Shown here: one piece after another, positions 1 through 8,487 of the stretch
How positions within the stretch are numbered: position 1 is the first letter of the stretch
Layout of the letters: each line of letters starts with the position of its first letter
NCBI GenBank assembly: GCA_964448135.1
Contig: CAYUVH010000013.1
Coordinates: forward strand, 1-55,121
Origin: CAYUVH01 sp964448135
GTDB taxonomy: Bacteria; Verrucomicrobiota; Verrucomicrobiia; Limisphaerales; UBA8199
Direction of reading: 5' to 3'
Length of the DNA: 55,121 bases
The notes under the pieces: model-generated
What the model was told of the DNA's origin: nothing
The model's input: the letters and a program-made list of their open reading frames with translations, nothing else
Databases searched by the model: none
Made by a program: the position numbers and the translations under genes

Positions 1-114
1 CCCGGGGGGTTTTGTTTTTGGGTGGGGCGCCCCCCGGGCGGTTTTACGGCCCCCCCGGGGTTCCCCACCCCGCGGCGGGGGGCTGCCGCACTCCAAAACC
101 TGGCGGCGGTTTGG
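1..114. other. Low-complexity window edge
   Basis: The first ~75 bases are almost entirely runs of G, C and T, unlike anything else in the window. A reading frame is open through it but the translation is proline/glycine-rich and unconvincing. It may be a poorly resolved contig end. The bases at 108-120 (ggtttggatgggc) resemble the 3' end of the dispersed gagagg repeat seen at 2110, 31181 and 51517, so a damaged copy could lie here. Confidence 0.4.
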
Positions 115-2073
115 ATGGGCGATTTGGTTCGCACGGCCATACTCGCGATGGCGCTTCTGTGCGTGGTCGTTGGCAACGCGGTTGCGTCGGACTCGAAGGC
201 CGTGGTCGCGCAGAAGCAGAAAGAGCAGATTGCGGTGCTGCAGAGCAATGCGTCGCAAGGCGAGAAAGGGCTCGCGTGCAAGCGACTGGCGGTTTACGGC
301 GGCAGCGAGGCAGTGCCGGTGCTGGCGCCGTTGCTGGCGGACAAGGAGCTGGCGTCCTGGGCGCGAATTGCGCTGGAGGCCATTCCAGATTCGTCGGCGG
401 ACAAGGCGTTGCGCAATGCGCTGGACCAGGTCCACGGCAAATTGCTGGTGGGGGTCATCAATTCGATCGGCGTGCGCAAGGACTCCAAGGCGGTGGGGGA
501 TCTCACCAAGAAATTGAAGGACCCGGACATGGAAGTGGCCAGCGCGGCGGCGGAAGCGCTGGGGCACATTGGCGGATCTTCCGCGGCGAAGGCGCTGACC
601 AAGGCATTGCCCGATGCTCCGGCCGGCTTGAAGTCGGCAGTGGCGGAAGGGTGCATTCTTTGCGCGGAAAATTACTGGAAGCAGGGCAAGGCGTCGGACG
701 CGATCAAGTTGTATGACCTGGTCTGCAAGTCGGAGGTTCCGCAACAGCGGATGATTGAAGCTTTGCGGGGTTCGATGCTGGCGCGGGGCGACGCGGGCAT
801 TCCGATGCTGCTCGAGCAATTGCGTTCGACCGATCGCGCCCGTTACGCGCTGGGATTAAGCACCGCCCGGGAATTGCCCGGCAAGAAAACGACGCAGGCG
901 CTGGCCACGGAACTGGAGCGCACGAGCCCGGACCGGCAGGTCTTCCTGTTGATGGCGTTGTCGGACCGGAATGATCCGGCGGTGTGGCCGGTGGTGGTGA
1001 ACAGCCTGCGCAATGGCTCGCCGAAGCTGCGGTTGGCGGCGGTGGATATTCTGGATCGTCGCGGGGATATTTCCGACGTGACCGTGCTGCTCGAAGCCGC
1101 GGCCAGCCCGCAGAAGGAAGTGGCCAATGCCGCGCTCGCTGCCCTGGCGCGTTTGCCGGGCAACGACGTGGACGCGAATCTGCTCGCGCGCTTTGCCGCC
1201 GCGCAGGGATCGACGCGCCGGGCTTTGATCCAGCTGGCCGCGCAACGGAATATGAACCAGGCGCTGCCGCAAATTGTGCAGGCGGCGGGAGATGCGGATG
1301 CGTCCGTGCGCATGGCGGCGGTGCAGGCAATCGGCACTTTGGGTGGCAAGCCGCAGGTGGGCGATCTCGTCCGGTTGTTGCAAGCCACCAAGAGCCCGAA
1401 GGAACGTGAATATATGGAACAGGCGTTGATCAGCGTTTGCGGACGCGGGGGCGCCGCCTGCGCGGCGGATGTGATGCCGCTGTCGCACAGCGATGACGTG
1501 GAATTGCGCATTGTGGCGTTGCACGCGCTCGCCGGCGCGGGCGGCAAGGAGGCGCTGGTGGCAGTGGCGGCGTGCGTGAAGGACAAGGACGAATCCGTGC
1601 GCGACGAGGCGGTGCGGACGCTTTCGACGTGGCCCAACAACTGGCCGGAGGATTCGGCGGTGGCCGAGCCGTTGCTCGTGCTGGCGCGCTCCGGCGAGAA
1701 GCAGTCGCACCAAGTGCTGGGTTTGCGCGGTTACCTGACGTATGTGCAGGGCGACAAGCATTTGAAGGACAAGGAGAAGACGGAAAAGATCGCGGAAGTG
1801 GCCACGTTGATCCAACGGCCCGAGGAGAAGAAGATCGCCATTGGCACCTTGAGCGACGCCATCAATGCGAGCGCGATGGAAATGCTGATTTCCTACACCG
1901 GCCAGCCGGACGCGGTGGAGGACGCCTGCTCGGCGCTGGTCAAGATGGCGAGCAAGAAGACGAGCGGGCTTTCGAAGGAAGAACGCCGCAAAGCGCTGGA
2001 AACAGTCGTCCAACAGACGAAGGACGGCGATACGAAAAAGAGCGCGGAGAAGGCGCTTTCGGAGAAGATGTAG
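115..2073 (+). CDS. Exported HEAT-repeat protein
   Basis: A 652-residue protein made almost wholly of alpha-helical HEAT/PBS-lyase-type repeats (recurring patterns such as AASALGHIG, VRMAAVQAIGTLG, VRDEAVRTLSTW), typical of protein-protein interaction scaffolds. I chose the ATG at 115 because it begins a good signal peptide (MGDLVRTAILAMALLCVVVG, cleavage probably after NAVAS). The frame is open upstream to the window edge, but only through low-complexity sequence. HEAT proteins of this kind are abundant in Verrucomicrobiota and Planctomycetes, often linked to secreted oxidoreductases or cytochromes. No catalytic motif is visible, so the partner and process are unknown. It stands alone; the next gene is convergent. 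Confidence 0.85.
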   Translation: MGDLVRTAILAMALLCVVVGNAVASDSKAVVAQKQKEQIAVLQSNASQGEKGLACKRLAVYGGSEAVPVLAPLLADKELASWARIALEAIPDSSADKALRNALDQVHGKLLVGVINSIGVRKDSKAVGDLTKKLKDPDMEVASAAAEALGHIGGSSAAKALTKALPDAPAGLKSAVAEGCILCAENYWKQGKASDAIKLYDLVCKSEVPQQRMIEALRGSMLARGDAGIPMLLEQLRSTDRARYALGLSTARELPGKKTTQALATELERTSPDRQVFLLMALSDRNDPAVWPVVVNSLRNGSPKLRLAAVDILDRRGDISDVTVLLEAAASPQKEVANAALAALARLPGNDVDANLLARFAAAQGSTRRALIQLAAQRNMNQALPQIVQAAGDADASVRMAAVQAIGTLGGKPQVGDLVRLLQATKSPKEREYMEQALISVCGRGGAACAADVMPLSHSDDVELRIVALHALAGAGGKEALVAVAACVKDKDESVRDEAVRTLSTWPNNWPEDSAVAEPLLVLARSGEKQSHQVLGLRGYLTYVQGDKHLKDKEKTEKIAEVATLIQRPEEKKIAIGTLSDAINASAMEMLISYTGQPDAVEDACSALVKMASKKTSGLSKEERRKALETVVQQTKDGDTKKSAEKALSEKM

Positions 2074-2109
2074 GGCGGAGCGGGACTAATTCGTGTAGGA
2101 AGAAGAATT

Positions 2110-2165
2110 CCCCTCACCCCGGCCCTCTCCGAAGGGGAGAGGGAGGGCGTTTGGACGGCACGGGT
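2110..2165. repeat. Dispersed gagagg palindromic repeat, copy 1
   Basis: Contains a ccctctcc...ggagaggg inverted repeat flanked by cccctcacccc on the left and gcgtttggac on the right. The same arrangement recurs at 31181-31229 and, more degenerate, at 51517-51568. It lies between the 3' ends of two convergent genes. No transposase is present. Confidence 0.75.
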
Positions 2166-2212
2166 TGAAGCCGTTTTTTTGGGAAGCACGCTGCTGCGGG
2201 TGGTCGGAAATA

Positions 2213-2238
2213 ATGAGCCTCGTGACCTCGGCTACTAC
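2213..2238. repeat. Dispersed 'gagcctcgt-acctcggct' repeat, copy 1
   Basis: A ~26-bp unit (atgagcctcgtgacctcggc followed by tactac) that recurs at 36911-36933 and inverted at 36850-36872, with degenerate copies at 31276 and 43716. Here it supplies the stop codon (2235-2237) of the ThuA-like gene. Confidence 0.7.
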
Positions 2239-2981
2239 GGAGTGGGGGATTCCTTACGGGCGACCCATTGGATGGACTGGCGCAGGATGCGCTGGAAGTT
2301 GGGGTTCTCGTAGGCGGTGTGGTCGTGGCCGGATTGCAGGTAAACGACGCGCGCGTTTGCGTAGTTCTTGGCCCAAGCGATGACGACGGCGCTTTCGGGT
2401 TCGGTCGTGGTGAGGAGCGGATGGACATCCGCGTAAACATCGAACCAATTGTAAGTCTCATCCACGATCCCGAAATCCTGAATGCCTTTGGTAATGGGAT
2501 GATTGGTATCGGCGACGGAGATGTTGAAGGTCACGCCGTGTTTGTAGGCGGCGCGGAGTTTGTAAACGCCATTAATGTTGGTTTTCGCCAGGTAATAGTG
2601 CGCGCCGATGATGTTGTTGTATTCCGGCCAGGTCTGGTAGTTGGCGATGGCATGATGCAGCACGACGAGGCCTTTGCCTTCCTGCAACCGGGCGACGAAG
2701 TTTGATTTCGTTTCGTCCGAGATGGGTTGATACAGGTCGTAGAGGACGAGGACATCCCAGTCCTTCGCGGCATCGGCGCTGAGGAGCGCCTGGGCGTTGG
2801 GATGTTCGGCGGCCTTGAAGGTAATGTCGGGGTTGTCCTGGAAAAGTTTGAAGAACGGTTCTTTCTCGAAGCCGTGGCCGCCGGTGAAGATGAGCACGCG
2901 GGTTTTGCCGGCGGTTTCGGCGGCGGAGGCAACAGCGAACGTGGCGGCGGCGAATAGAAGGAAGAGAAACAGCTTCTTCAT
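2235..2981 (-). CDS. Exported ThuA-like domain protein
   Basis: A 248-residue protein with a clear signal peptide (MKKLFLFLLFAAATFAVASA) followed by one ThuA-like fold. Recognisable features are FTGGHGFEKEPFFKLF near the start, LVLYDLYQPISDE, GLVVLHHAIANY, NPITKG-type HPITKGIQDF, and a C-terminal YLQSGHDHTAYENPNF. ThuA proteins belong to the class I glutamine amidotransferase-like fold and are often found with sugar metabolism; the biochemical activity is generally unproven, and I do not assign one here. The stop codon lies inside a dispersed repeat. The ATG at 2981 is the only start that gives the complete signal peptide. Confidence 0.87.
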   Translation of the reverse strand: MKKLFLFLLFAAATFAVASAAETAGKTRVLIFTGGHGFEKEPFFKLFQDNPDITFKAAEHPNAQALLSADAAKDWDVLVLYDLYQPISDETKSNFVARLQEGKGLVVLHHAIANYQTWPEYNNIIGAHYYLAKTNINGVYKLRAAYKHGVTFNISVADTNHPITKGIQDFGIVDETYNWFDVYADVHPLLTTTEPESAVVIAWAKNYANARVVYLQSGHDHTAYENPNFQRILRQSIQWVARKESPTP

Positions 2982-3017
2982 AGTGGCTTTTTAACACTGT
3001 CAACCGACGGTCACCAT

Positions 3018-3506
3018 TCAATTCTCGCGGAGCAGGTTTTGAAGATCGAGCGGCTGGGTGATCATGGCGAGTTCGCCGGCAGGCGTGCGGGGCCATTGGG
3101 ACTCGGGGCGGTCGAAGTAGAGTTCGACACCGTTTTGGTCCGGGTCGCGGAGGTAGAGCGCTTCACTGACGCCGTGATCGGAAGCGCCGTCGAGATCGAT
3201 GCCGGCCGCGAGAAGGCGGCGGAGGGCATCGGCCAGTTCGCCGCGCGTGGGATAGAGAATCGCGAGATGAAACAGGCCGGTGTGGCCGGGCGGCGGCGGC
3301 GTGCTGCCCAGACTCTCCCAGTTGTTCAGGCCGATGTGATGATGATATCCGCCGGCGGAGAGGAACGCGGCCTGTCGGCCGAGGCGTTGCGTGATGGCAA
3401 AGCCAAGGACGCCGTGGTAGAAGGCAATCGCGCGATCGAGGTCGGACACTTTGAGGTGAACGTGGCCGATGCGGGTGGCCGGATGGATGGGGCGAGGCGC
3501 GCTCAT
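3018..3506 (-). CDS. VOC (glyoxalase/dioxygenase) family protein
   Basis: A 162-residue vicinal-oxygen-chelate protein. IGHVHLKVSDLDRAIAFYHG at residues ~11-30 carries the first metal-ligand His, YHHHIGLNNWES holds the second-half His region, and ELYFDRPESQWP has the late Glu. This layout resembles the catechol 2,3-dioxygenase/CatE-like branch rather than glyoxalase I. The frame is open 72 codons further upstream, but the homology starts at the ATG at 3506 (MSAPRPIHPATR) and the extension would run into the divergent gene. The substrate cannot be predicted. It is divergent from the FMN-binding gene at 3589, with an 82-bp shared upstream region. Confidence 0.88.
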   Translation of the reverse strand: MSAPRPIHPATRIGHVHLKVSDLDRAIAFYHGVLGFAITQRLGRQAAFLSAGGYHHHIGLNNWESLGSTPPPPGHTGLFHLAILYPTRGELADALRRLLAAGIDLDGASDHGVSEALYLRDPDQNGVELYFDRPESQWPRTPAGELAMITQPLDLQNLLREN

Positions 3507-3588
3507 ACGGCGGTTGTAACATTCTGGTGTACGGAATGCATTCGCTTTTTGGGCGAGCGGTCGTAAATTCGGGCGAACTCGCTCAACC

Positions 3589-4107
3589 ATGTCGGACGCC
3601 TTTTTCAACATTACCTTCACGCCGTCGGTCTTGAAGGCACAGCAGGAATACAATGGTCGGGCAGGCGAGCGGCCGATGCAAATCGCGCCGGTACATCTGA
3701 ACGAGGAAGAGATGGCCTTCATCGAGGACCGCGACAGTTTCTATATGGCCACGGTTACCGAGACGGGCTGGCCGTACATGCAGCACCGCGGCGGGCCACG
3801 CGGGTTTCTGCGCGTGCTGGATGACCAGACGCTGGCCTTCGCGGATTTTCGCGGCAACAGGCAGTTGATCAGCGTGGGGAACCTGGCGGTCAATGACCGC
3901 GTCGCGCTGTTCCTGATGGATTACGTTCGCCGCGAACGCTTGAAGATTCTGGGGCACGCGAAGGTGGTGGATGCGCGGAAGGATACGGAACTGGTCAAAC
4001 GCGTGGCCATGCCGGAGTATCCGGGCAAAATCGAACGCGTGTTTGTGATCCAGGTGGTCGCGACGGACTGGAATTGCCCGCAACACATCACGCCGCGAAC
4101 ACATTAA
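3589..4107 (+). CDS. Pyridoxamine 5'-phosphate oxidase-related FMN-binding protein
   Basis: A 172-residue split-barrel flavin protein. Features are FIEDRDSFYMATVTETGWPY, QHRGGPRGFLRVLDDQTLAF, DFRGNRQLISVGNLAVNDRV and a C-terminal IERVFVIQVVATDWNCPQHI, typical of the PPOX-like family often annotated next to ferredoxin reductases. It presumably binds FMN and performs a redox reaction of unknown specificity; it is not a canonical PdxH. The ATG at 3589 is the obvious start. It is divergent from the VOC gene and lies only 15 bp upstream of the GH2 gene, so the two may be co-transcribed. Confidence 0.87.
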   Translation: MSDAFFNITFTPSVLKAQQEYNGRAGERPMQIAPVHLNEEEMAFIEDRDSFYMATVTETGWPYMQHRGGPRGFLRVLDDQTLAFADFRGNRQLISVGNLAVNDRVALFLMDYVRRERLKILGHAKVVDARKDTELVKRVAMPEYPGKIERVFVIQVVATDWNCPQHITPRTH

Positions 4108-4122
4108 CTTGAATTTGTTTTT

Positions 4123-7100
4123 ATGAGACTTCGTTGTTTGGTCAGCGTAAGTTGCTGGCTGGCTTGTACTTCCGTGTTGCACGCCGGGGAAAAGTCCGTC
4201 CCGCCGGTTTCGGCATTTTTTTTGCCAGCCGTTCCCGGTGATTATCATTTGCAGGCGTACGATGATTGCGGCGTGGAGGGCCGGCAACCGCATGTGCCGC
4301 TGAACAACCGTTATACGTTCACGACAGGAGCAGTCACAGCGGATGAGGAGGCGAGATCGGTGACATATGGGACGCCGAATTTTGAGATGCGGTTCGAGCA
4401 TTTGTCGAACGGCGTGCCGTACGTGGTGACGGTGATCTACGCCAGCGAGCAGAACAACCGGCGCGTGCAAAGTCTAGCTGCCGGCGGAACGGAACTGCAT
4501 GGACCGCGCACATTGCCGGACGGGAAGGCGGAGAAGCTGATTTTTCGGGTGCCAGAAGAAGCGATTACGAATGGCTCGCTGACGTTGAGTTTCAAACTGA
4601 AGGAGGGGCCGAACGCGGTGGTATCCGCCGTCGAACTTTGGGCGCCGTTGCCGTCGCCGAAGGCGGTCCATCTGGGTTTGTCGCCGCAACTATCCGGTGT
4701 GCTGGAGGGCACGGTGTCGGATTTGCATTTCGACGGACTGGCGCAGGCGCAAGTGGTGCTGAAGGACCGGGAGGTTGCGCTGGGGATTTTGAAGACGGGT
4801 CCGGACGGCGTCTTTCGCGCCGAACTGGCAGAGTTTGTGAAACCGGGAGCGACCGGCGTAGTGCAAGTCGTGGCGCAGCATGGCGGGCTCACGGCCACTG
4901 GGGCGGTGCCGTGGTCGAGCCTCTATTTTGAGGAACCGCGGTTTCGCCCAATCGCGGCGAAGGTTTCGGGATTGCGACAAACGCAGATGCTGCTGGATGG
5001 AACCTGGCGATTCAATCCACAGGCGCCGGAGCATTTTCCGGCGACAGCCATGGCGAGCGCGGGCTGGACGAATCTGCTGGTGCCGGGTCAGTGGCAGCAA
5101 CAGGGGTTTGATATTCCGCAGGACCGGACGGTGGCGCTGGGCCGGTCCTTCGAGATTCCGAAGTCGTGGAAGGGGCAGCGAATCTTTTTGCGGTTCGAAG
5201 CCGTCCACGGCGGCGCGCATTACTGGGTGAATGGGCGTGCGCTGGGTTACAGCGAAAATCTCATGACGCCAGTGGAATTTGATGTGACGGATTTCGTGAA
5301 TTGGGAGAAGGCGAATGAACTGGCGATGACGATGAAGGTGGCCACTCCTTCCGAGGCGGCTTCCTACACGTGCGGGTATGCGTTTCACAATCTTGGGGGG
5401 ATTGACCGCTCGGTGCGGTTATTCGCGCTGCCGCCGACGCACCTGTCACGATTTCACTACGAGACGGATTTGGATTCGGCGTATAAGGACGCGACGTTGG
5501 GTTTGAATTTCTCGGTGGCAAATCGTTCGGCTCAAGCGGCGACTGGTTTGTCGTTGCGTATCAAGCTGAAGGATCCGGCGGGGAAATCCGTTGCGTTGGC
5601 TACGAATGAGATGGTTCTCGCCTCCGTGCCGTCGGGCGAAAAGAGTTTCTCCTGGAAATTACCGGTGGCGGAGCCTGAGAAATGGAGCGCGGAGAAACCC
5701 AAATTGTATGAACTGACCGCAGACCTTTATGCGGGCAAGACCTTGTTGGAGCAAATCCGGCAGAGCGTCGGCTTCCGCAAGGTTGAGGTTCGCGATCGCC
5801 AATTGTGGGTAAATGGCGCGCGGGTGAAACTGGCGGGCGCCAATCGTCATGAGATCGATCCGCTGACCGGCCGGGCGGCGACGGCGCGGCACGCCGAAGA
5901 GGATGCGCGACTGTTGCGCGGCGCGAATTTCAATTACATCCGGACATCGCATTATCCGCCGACGCGGGAGTTTCTGGATGCGTGCGACCGGCAGGGCATA
6001 TACCTGGAATGCGAAGCACCGTTTTGCTGGACGCGCGGGCGCGGGGAAGACGAACAGCAATTGGCCCGGCAGTTTATGACACCGACGGCGGCGATGCTGG
6101 AGTTCAATCGCGACCATCCCTCCATCATCATCTGGTCGCTCGCGAATGAATCGGGGGAGACGCCGGGCGGGAGTAACAAACTGGCGGCGAATTTTGCCTC
6201 CAACGCGGAGTATTGCCGCCAGATGGATCCGTCGCGCCCGAAAGTGTTCAACAACGAATGGGCGCGGGATGGCGGCGCGTGCGATATGGCGGTGCTGCAT
6301 TACCCGCCGATTCCCCCGGACCCTTATCCCTACGTGACCAACGAGACGCGACCGATCCTCATTGATGAATATTTTCCGCCGCAGACTTTTACCTTCGCCG
6401 ATGAACTGAAGATCAATCCCGGTCTCGACATCGTGAACTGGTCCACGGGACAGAACGGGACGAACTCGTGGTGGAGCCAGATCTATGAATCGAAGTCAGT
6501 GGTGGGCGGAGCGATTTGGGCGGGCATAGATGAGGAGTTCTATTTTCCGGACGGGACGACGCGTGGCTACGGCGTGTGGGGATTTGTGGACGTGTGGCGG
6601 CGGAAGAAGAGCCTGTGGTGGGACTCCAAGCTGATTCATTCGCCGGTCTTCATTCCGACGCGGAAGCTGGGGCTCGAAACCGGGCAGAAAGTCGTGCGCG
6701 TGCCGGTGCAAAATCGCCATTCGTTTACTGATCTAAAGGAACTGCGTTGCGAGTGGTCGCTGGCGGGGAAACGCGGGCGCGTGACCTGCGGTGTCGGGCC
6801 AGGCACGCGAGGAGAAATCGAAGTGCCGGTGCCGCGGGGCACGACGAATGGCGCACTGCTGGCGCTGCGGTTTTATGACGCGAGCGGTGATTTGGTTTCG
6901 GCGGCCGGGGTGACTTTGGGTACGCCGCCGGTGGTGCGTGTGGCGCAGCCGGAGGCCGGTTGTCCGGAGTGGACACAGGATGACAAGAGCATCCGCGTTC
7001 AGGCGGGAAAGATGACTCTGGTGGTGGAGAAGGCGACGGGGCGGGTGACGGGCACGACGAGCTTGAAGCAATTTCCGACCGTGTTTGCGGCGAGGCGCGA

Positions 7101-7734
7101 GGACAAGAATGTTTTCAATCCCGGCGGCGTGGCTTACGCGCAGTTTCCGGATGAAGCCACGCGGGTAATCGAATCAGTGACGGCCAGCCGGAAGGGCGAG
7201 GCGCTGGCGATTGTTGTGCGGGACCACTATCGGGATTTCAAGGGCGAGGTGGAGATGATGATCGATCGCACGGGGCAGTGCACGGTGTCATTCAAATACG
7301 ATTACAGCGGGACGAACTTCAATCCGTGTGAATTGGGGTTGCGATTTGTGGTGGATGGAAAATGCGACAAGGTTTCGTGGCGGCGGCAAACGGAGTGGGA
7401 TGTTTATCCGGAGGATCACATCGGGCGGCCAACGGGCGTGGCGGCCGCGCGCGGAAGCAAGGTGAAGTTCGCGGTGGCGCCGAGCTGGCCGTGGCAGTTG
7501 GACGAGACGGAATTGGGCAGCCGGGACTTTAGGGCGACGAAGTACAATATTTTTGAGACCGAGTTGCGCAGTACGGCGGGCGGCGGGATTCGGGTGGAGG
7601 CCGCGGGGGACAGGAATGCGAGGGCGTGCGTGATGAAGGATGGGGTTTTCTTTTACACGCTGGTTGCGCCGCCGCCGGAGAAGATAAAGAAGGGCGAGAC
7701 GCTGGTGGGCAGTTTTGTGGTGAAGTTTCCATGA
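4123..7734 (+). CDS. Exported glycoside hydrolase family 2 (LacZ-type beta-galactosidase-like)
   Basis: A 1203-residue exported enzyme with signal peptide MRLRCLVSVSCWLACTSVLHA. After an N-terminal carbohydrate-binding/beta-sandwich region (~25-280), the GH2 sugar-binding domain (~290-440; LLDGTWRF, FEAVHGGAHYWVNG), immunoglobulin-like domain and TIM barrel follow. Barrel hallmarks are ANRHEIDPLTG, RTSHYPPTREFLDACD, the acid/base Glu676 in IWSLANESG and the probable nucleophile Glu749 in ILIDEYF, 73 residues apart as in E. coli LacZ (76). A domain-4/5-like C-terminal sandwich ends the protein. The extra N-terminal domain makes it longer than LacZ (~1024). The exact substrate is uncertain. Its stop codon overlaps the next start (ATGA), implying translational coupling to an unrelated nucleotidyltransferase. 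Confidence 0.92.
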   Translation: MRLRCLVSVSCWLACTSVLHAGEKSVPPVSAFFLPAVPGDYHLQAYDDCGVEGRQPHVPLNNRYTFTTGAVTADEEARSVTYGTPNFEMRFEHLSNGVPYVVTVIYASEQNNRRVQSLAAGGTELHGPRTLPDGKAEKLIFRVPEEAITNGSLTLSFKLKEGPNAVVSAVELWAPLPSPKAVHLGLSPQLSGVLEGTVSDLHFDGLAQAQVVLKDREVALGILKTGPDGVFRAELAEFVKPGATGVVQVVAQHGGLTATGAVPWSSLYFEEPRFRPIAAKVSGLRQTQMLLDGTWRFNPQAPEHFPATAMASAGWTNLLVPGQWQQQGFDIPQDRTVALGRSFEIPKSWKGQRIFLRFEAVHGGAHYWVNGRALGYSENLMTPVEFDVTDFVNWEKANELAMTMKVATPSEAASYTCGYAFHNLGGIDRSVRLFALPPTHLSRFHYETDLDSAYKDATLGLNFSVANRSAQAATGLSLRIKLKDPAGKSVALATNEMVLASVPSGEKSFSWKLPVAEPEKWSAEKPKLYELTADLYAGKTLLEQIRQSVGFRKVEVRDRQLWVNGARVKLAGANRHEIDPLTGRAATARHAEEDARLLRGANFNYIRTSHYPPTREFLDACDRQGIYLECEAPFCWTRGRGEDEQQLARQFMTPTAAMLEFNRDHPSIIIWSLANESGETPGGSNKLAANFASNAEYCRQMDPSRPKVFNNEWARDGGACDMAVLHYPPIPPDPYPYVTNETRPILIDEYFPPQTFTFADELKINPGLDIVNWSTGQNGTNSWWSQIYESKSVVGGAIWAGIDEEFYFPDGTTRGYGVWGFVDVWRRKKSLWWDSKLIHSPVFIPTRKLGLETGQKVVRVPVQNRHSFTDLKELRCEWSLAGKRGRVTCGVGPGTRGEIEVPVPRGTTNGALLALRFYDASGDLVSAAGVTLGTPPVVRVAQPEAGCPEWTQDDKSIRVQAGKMTLVVEKATGRVTGTTSLKQFPTVFAARREDKNVFNPGGVAYAQFPDEATRVIESVTASRKGEALAIVVRDHYRDFKGEVEMMIDRTGQCTVSFKYDYSGTNFNPCELGLRFVVDGKCDKVSWRRQTEWDVYPEDHIGRPTGVAAARGSKVKFAVAPSWPWQLDETELGSRDFRATKYNIFETELRSTAGGGIRVEAAGDRNARACVMKDGVFFYTLVAPPPEKIKKGETLVGSFVVKFP

Positions 7735-8270
7735 ACGAGATCGACGTCATTCGCGACTTCTCCGGGAAATTTGACCTGGCGGGCATTCAATTCATGCTTA
7801 CCGGGTCGATGGCGATGAATTATTACGCGGTGTCGAGAATGACTCGCGACATTGATGTCGTGGTTGCCATTGGAGCCGCGGAGGCACCAAGCATCTCCCG
7901 CTTATTCGCCACTGAATACTATGTAAGCGAGGAGGCCGTTCGAGAGGCGGTACTACACGAATCCATGTTCAATTTGATTCACCTGGCGAGTGTGATCAAG
8001 GTGGACTGCATTGTCAGAAAGGATACCGAATATCGGCGGGCCGAATTCCAGCGGCGGCAACGGATCATGCTCCGGGATTTTCCGACCTGGATCACCAGCA
8101 AAGAAGACCTCATTATCTCGAAGTTGTTTTGGGCGAAGGACTCGCACTCGGAGTTGCAACTGCGGGACGTCAAGAACCTGCTTGCCGCCGGCTTCGACGT
8201 CGCGTACGTGGACAAATGGACAAAGCTGCTGGGCGTGGATAAATTACTCAAGGAATGCCTGCATGACTGA
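7731..8270 (+). CDS. Nucleotidyltransferase-fold protein (AbiEii/DUF6036-like)
   Basis: A 179-residue protein with the minimal nucleotidyltransferase signature LTGSMAMNYYAV-MTRDIDVVV (Gly-Ser followed by an Asp-x-Asp pair) near the N-terminus, followed by a VIKVDCIV strand carrying a third acidic residue. Such proteins resemble the AbiEii/MNT superfamily used in toxin-antitoxin and abortive infection modules, though many are uncharacterised. The ATG at 7731 overlaps the GH2 stop codon, and its own stop overlaps the following small gene by 8 bases. This two-gene layout (NTase plus ~70-residue partner) is module-like. The nucleotide, the target and any toxicity are unproven. Confidence 0.75.
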   Translation: MNEIDVIRDFSGKFDLAGIQFMLTGSMAMNYYAVSRMTRDIDVVVAIGAAEAPSISRLFATEYYVSEEAVREAVLHESMFNLIHLASVIKVDCIVRKDTEYRRAEFQRRQRIMLRDFPTWITSKEDLIISKLFWAKDSHSELQLRDVKNLLAAGFDVAYVDKWTKLLGVDKLLKECLHD

Positions 8271-8481
8271 CACTCCTCCTCAAATTGAGAAATTGGTGCG
8301 CGAACTGATCATGGCGCGGTCGGGGGAAGAGCGGATGATCATGGGCTCGCAAATGTTCGATGCGGCCGTGGAGATGATCCGTTCGTCGCTGCCGCCAGGA
8401 TTATCCGAGCGGGAACAGAGGCGGCGGATATTTCTGCGCCTCTATAACGACACGGAACTCGCCGACAAAGCAGGGCTCTGA
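8263..8481 (+). CDS. Small partner protein of the nucleotidyltransferase
   Basis: A 72-residue charged, predicted alpha-helical protein. It contains ELIMARSGEERMIMGSQMFD and a C-terminal SEREQRRRIFLRLYNDTEL. The ATG at 8263 lies 8 bases before the end of the upstream NTase gene (ATGACTGA arrangement), so the two are almost certainly translated together. I recall similar small proteins (ERMxMGxxMFDxA...IFLRxY) beside nucleotidyltransferase genes in other bacteria, but no function has been established to my knowledge. It could be a cognate antitoxin or regulatory subunit (inference from layout only). Confidence 0.75.
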   Translation: MTDTPPQIEKLVRELIMARSGEERMIMGSQMFDAAVEMIRSSLPPGLSEREQRRRIFLRLYNDTELADKAGL

Positions 8482-8487
8482 GCCGGC

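Noticed and set aside
856..2013. A 385-codon antisense frame over the HEAT gene
   Set aside because: Composition is that of a shadow frame; the + strand has a signal peptide and HEAT periodicity.
7731..8481. Calling the nucleotidyltransferase pair a proven toxin-antitoxin system
   Set aside because: Only fold-level motifs and layout support it; no toxicity or partner evidence is available from sequence.
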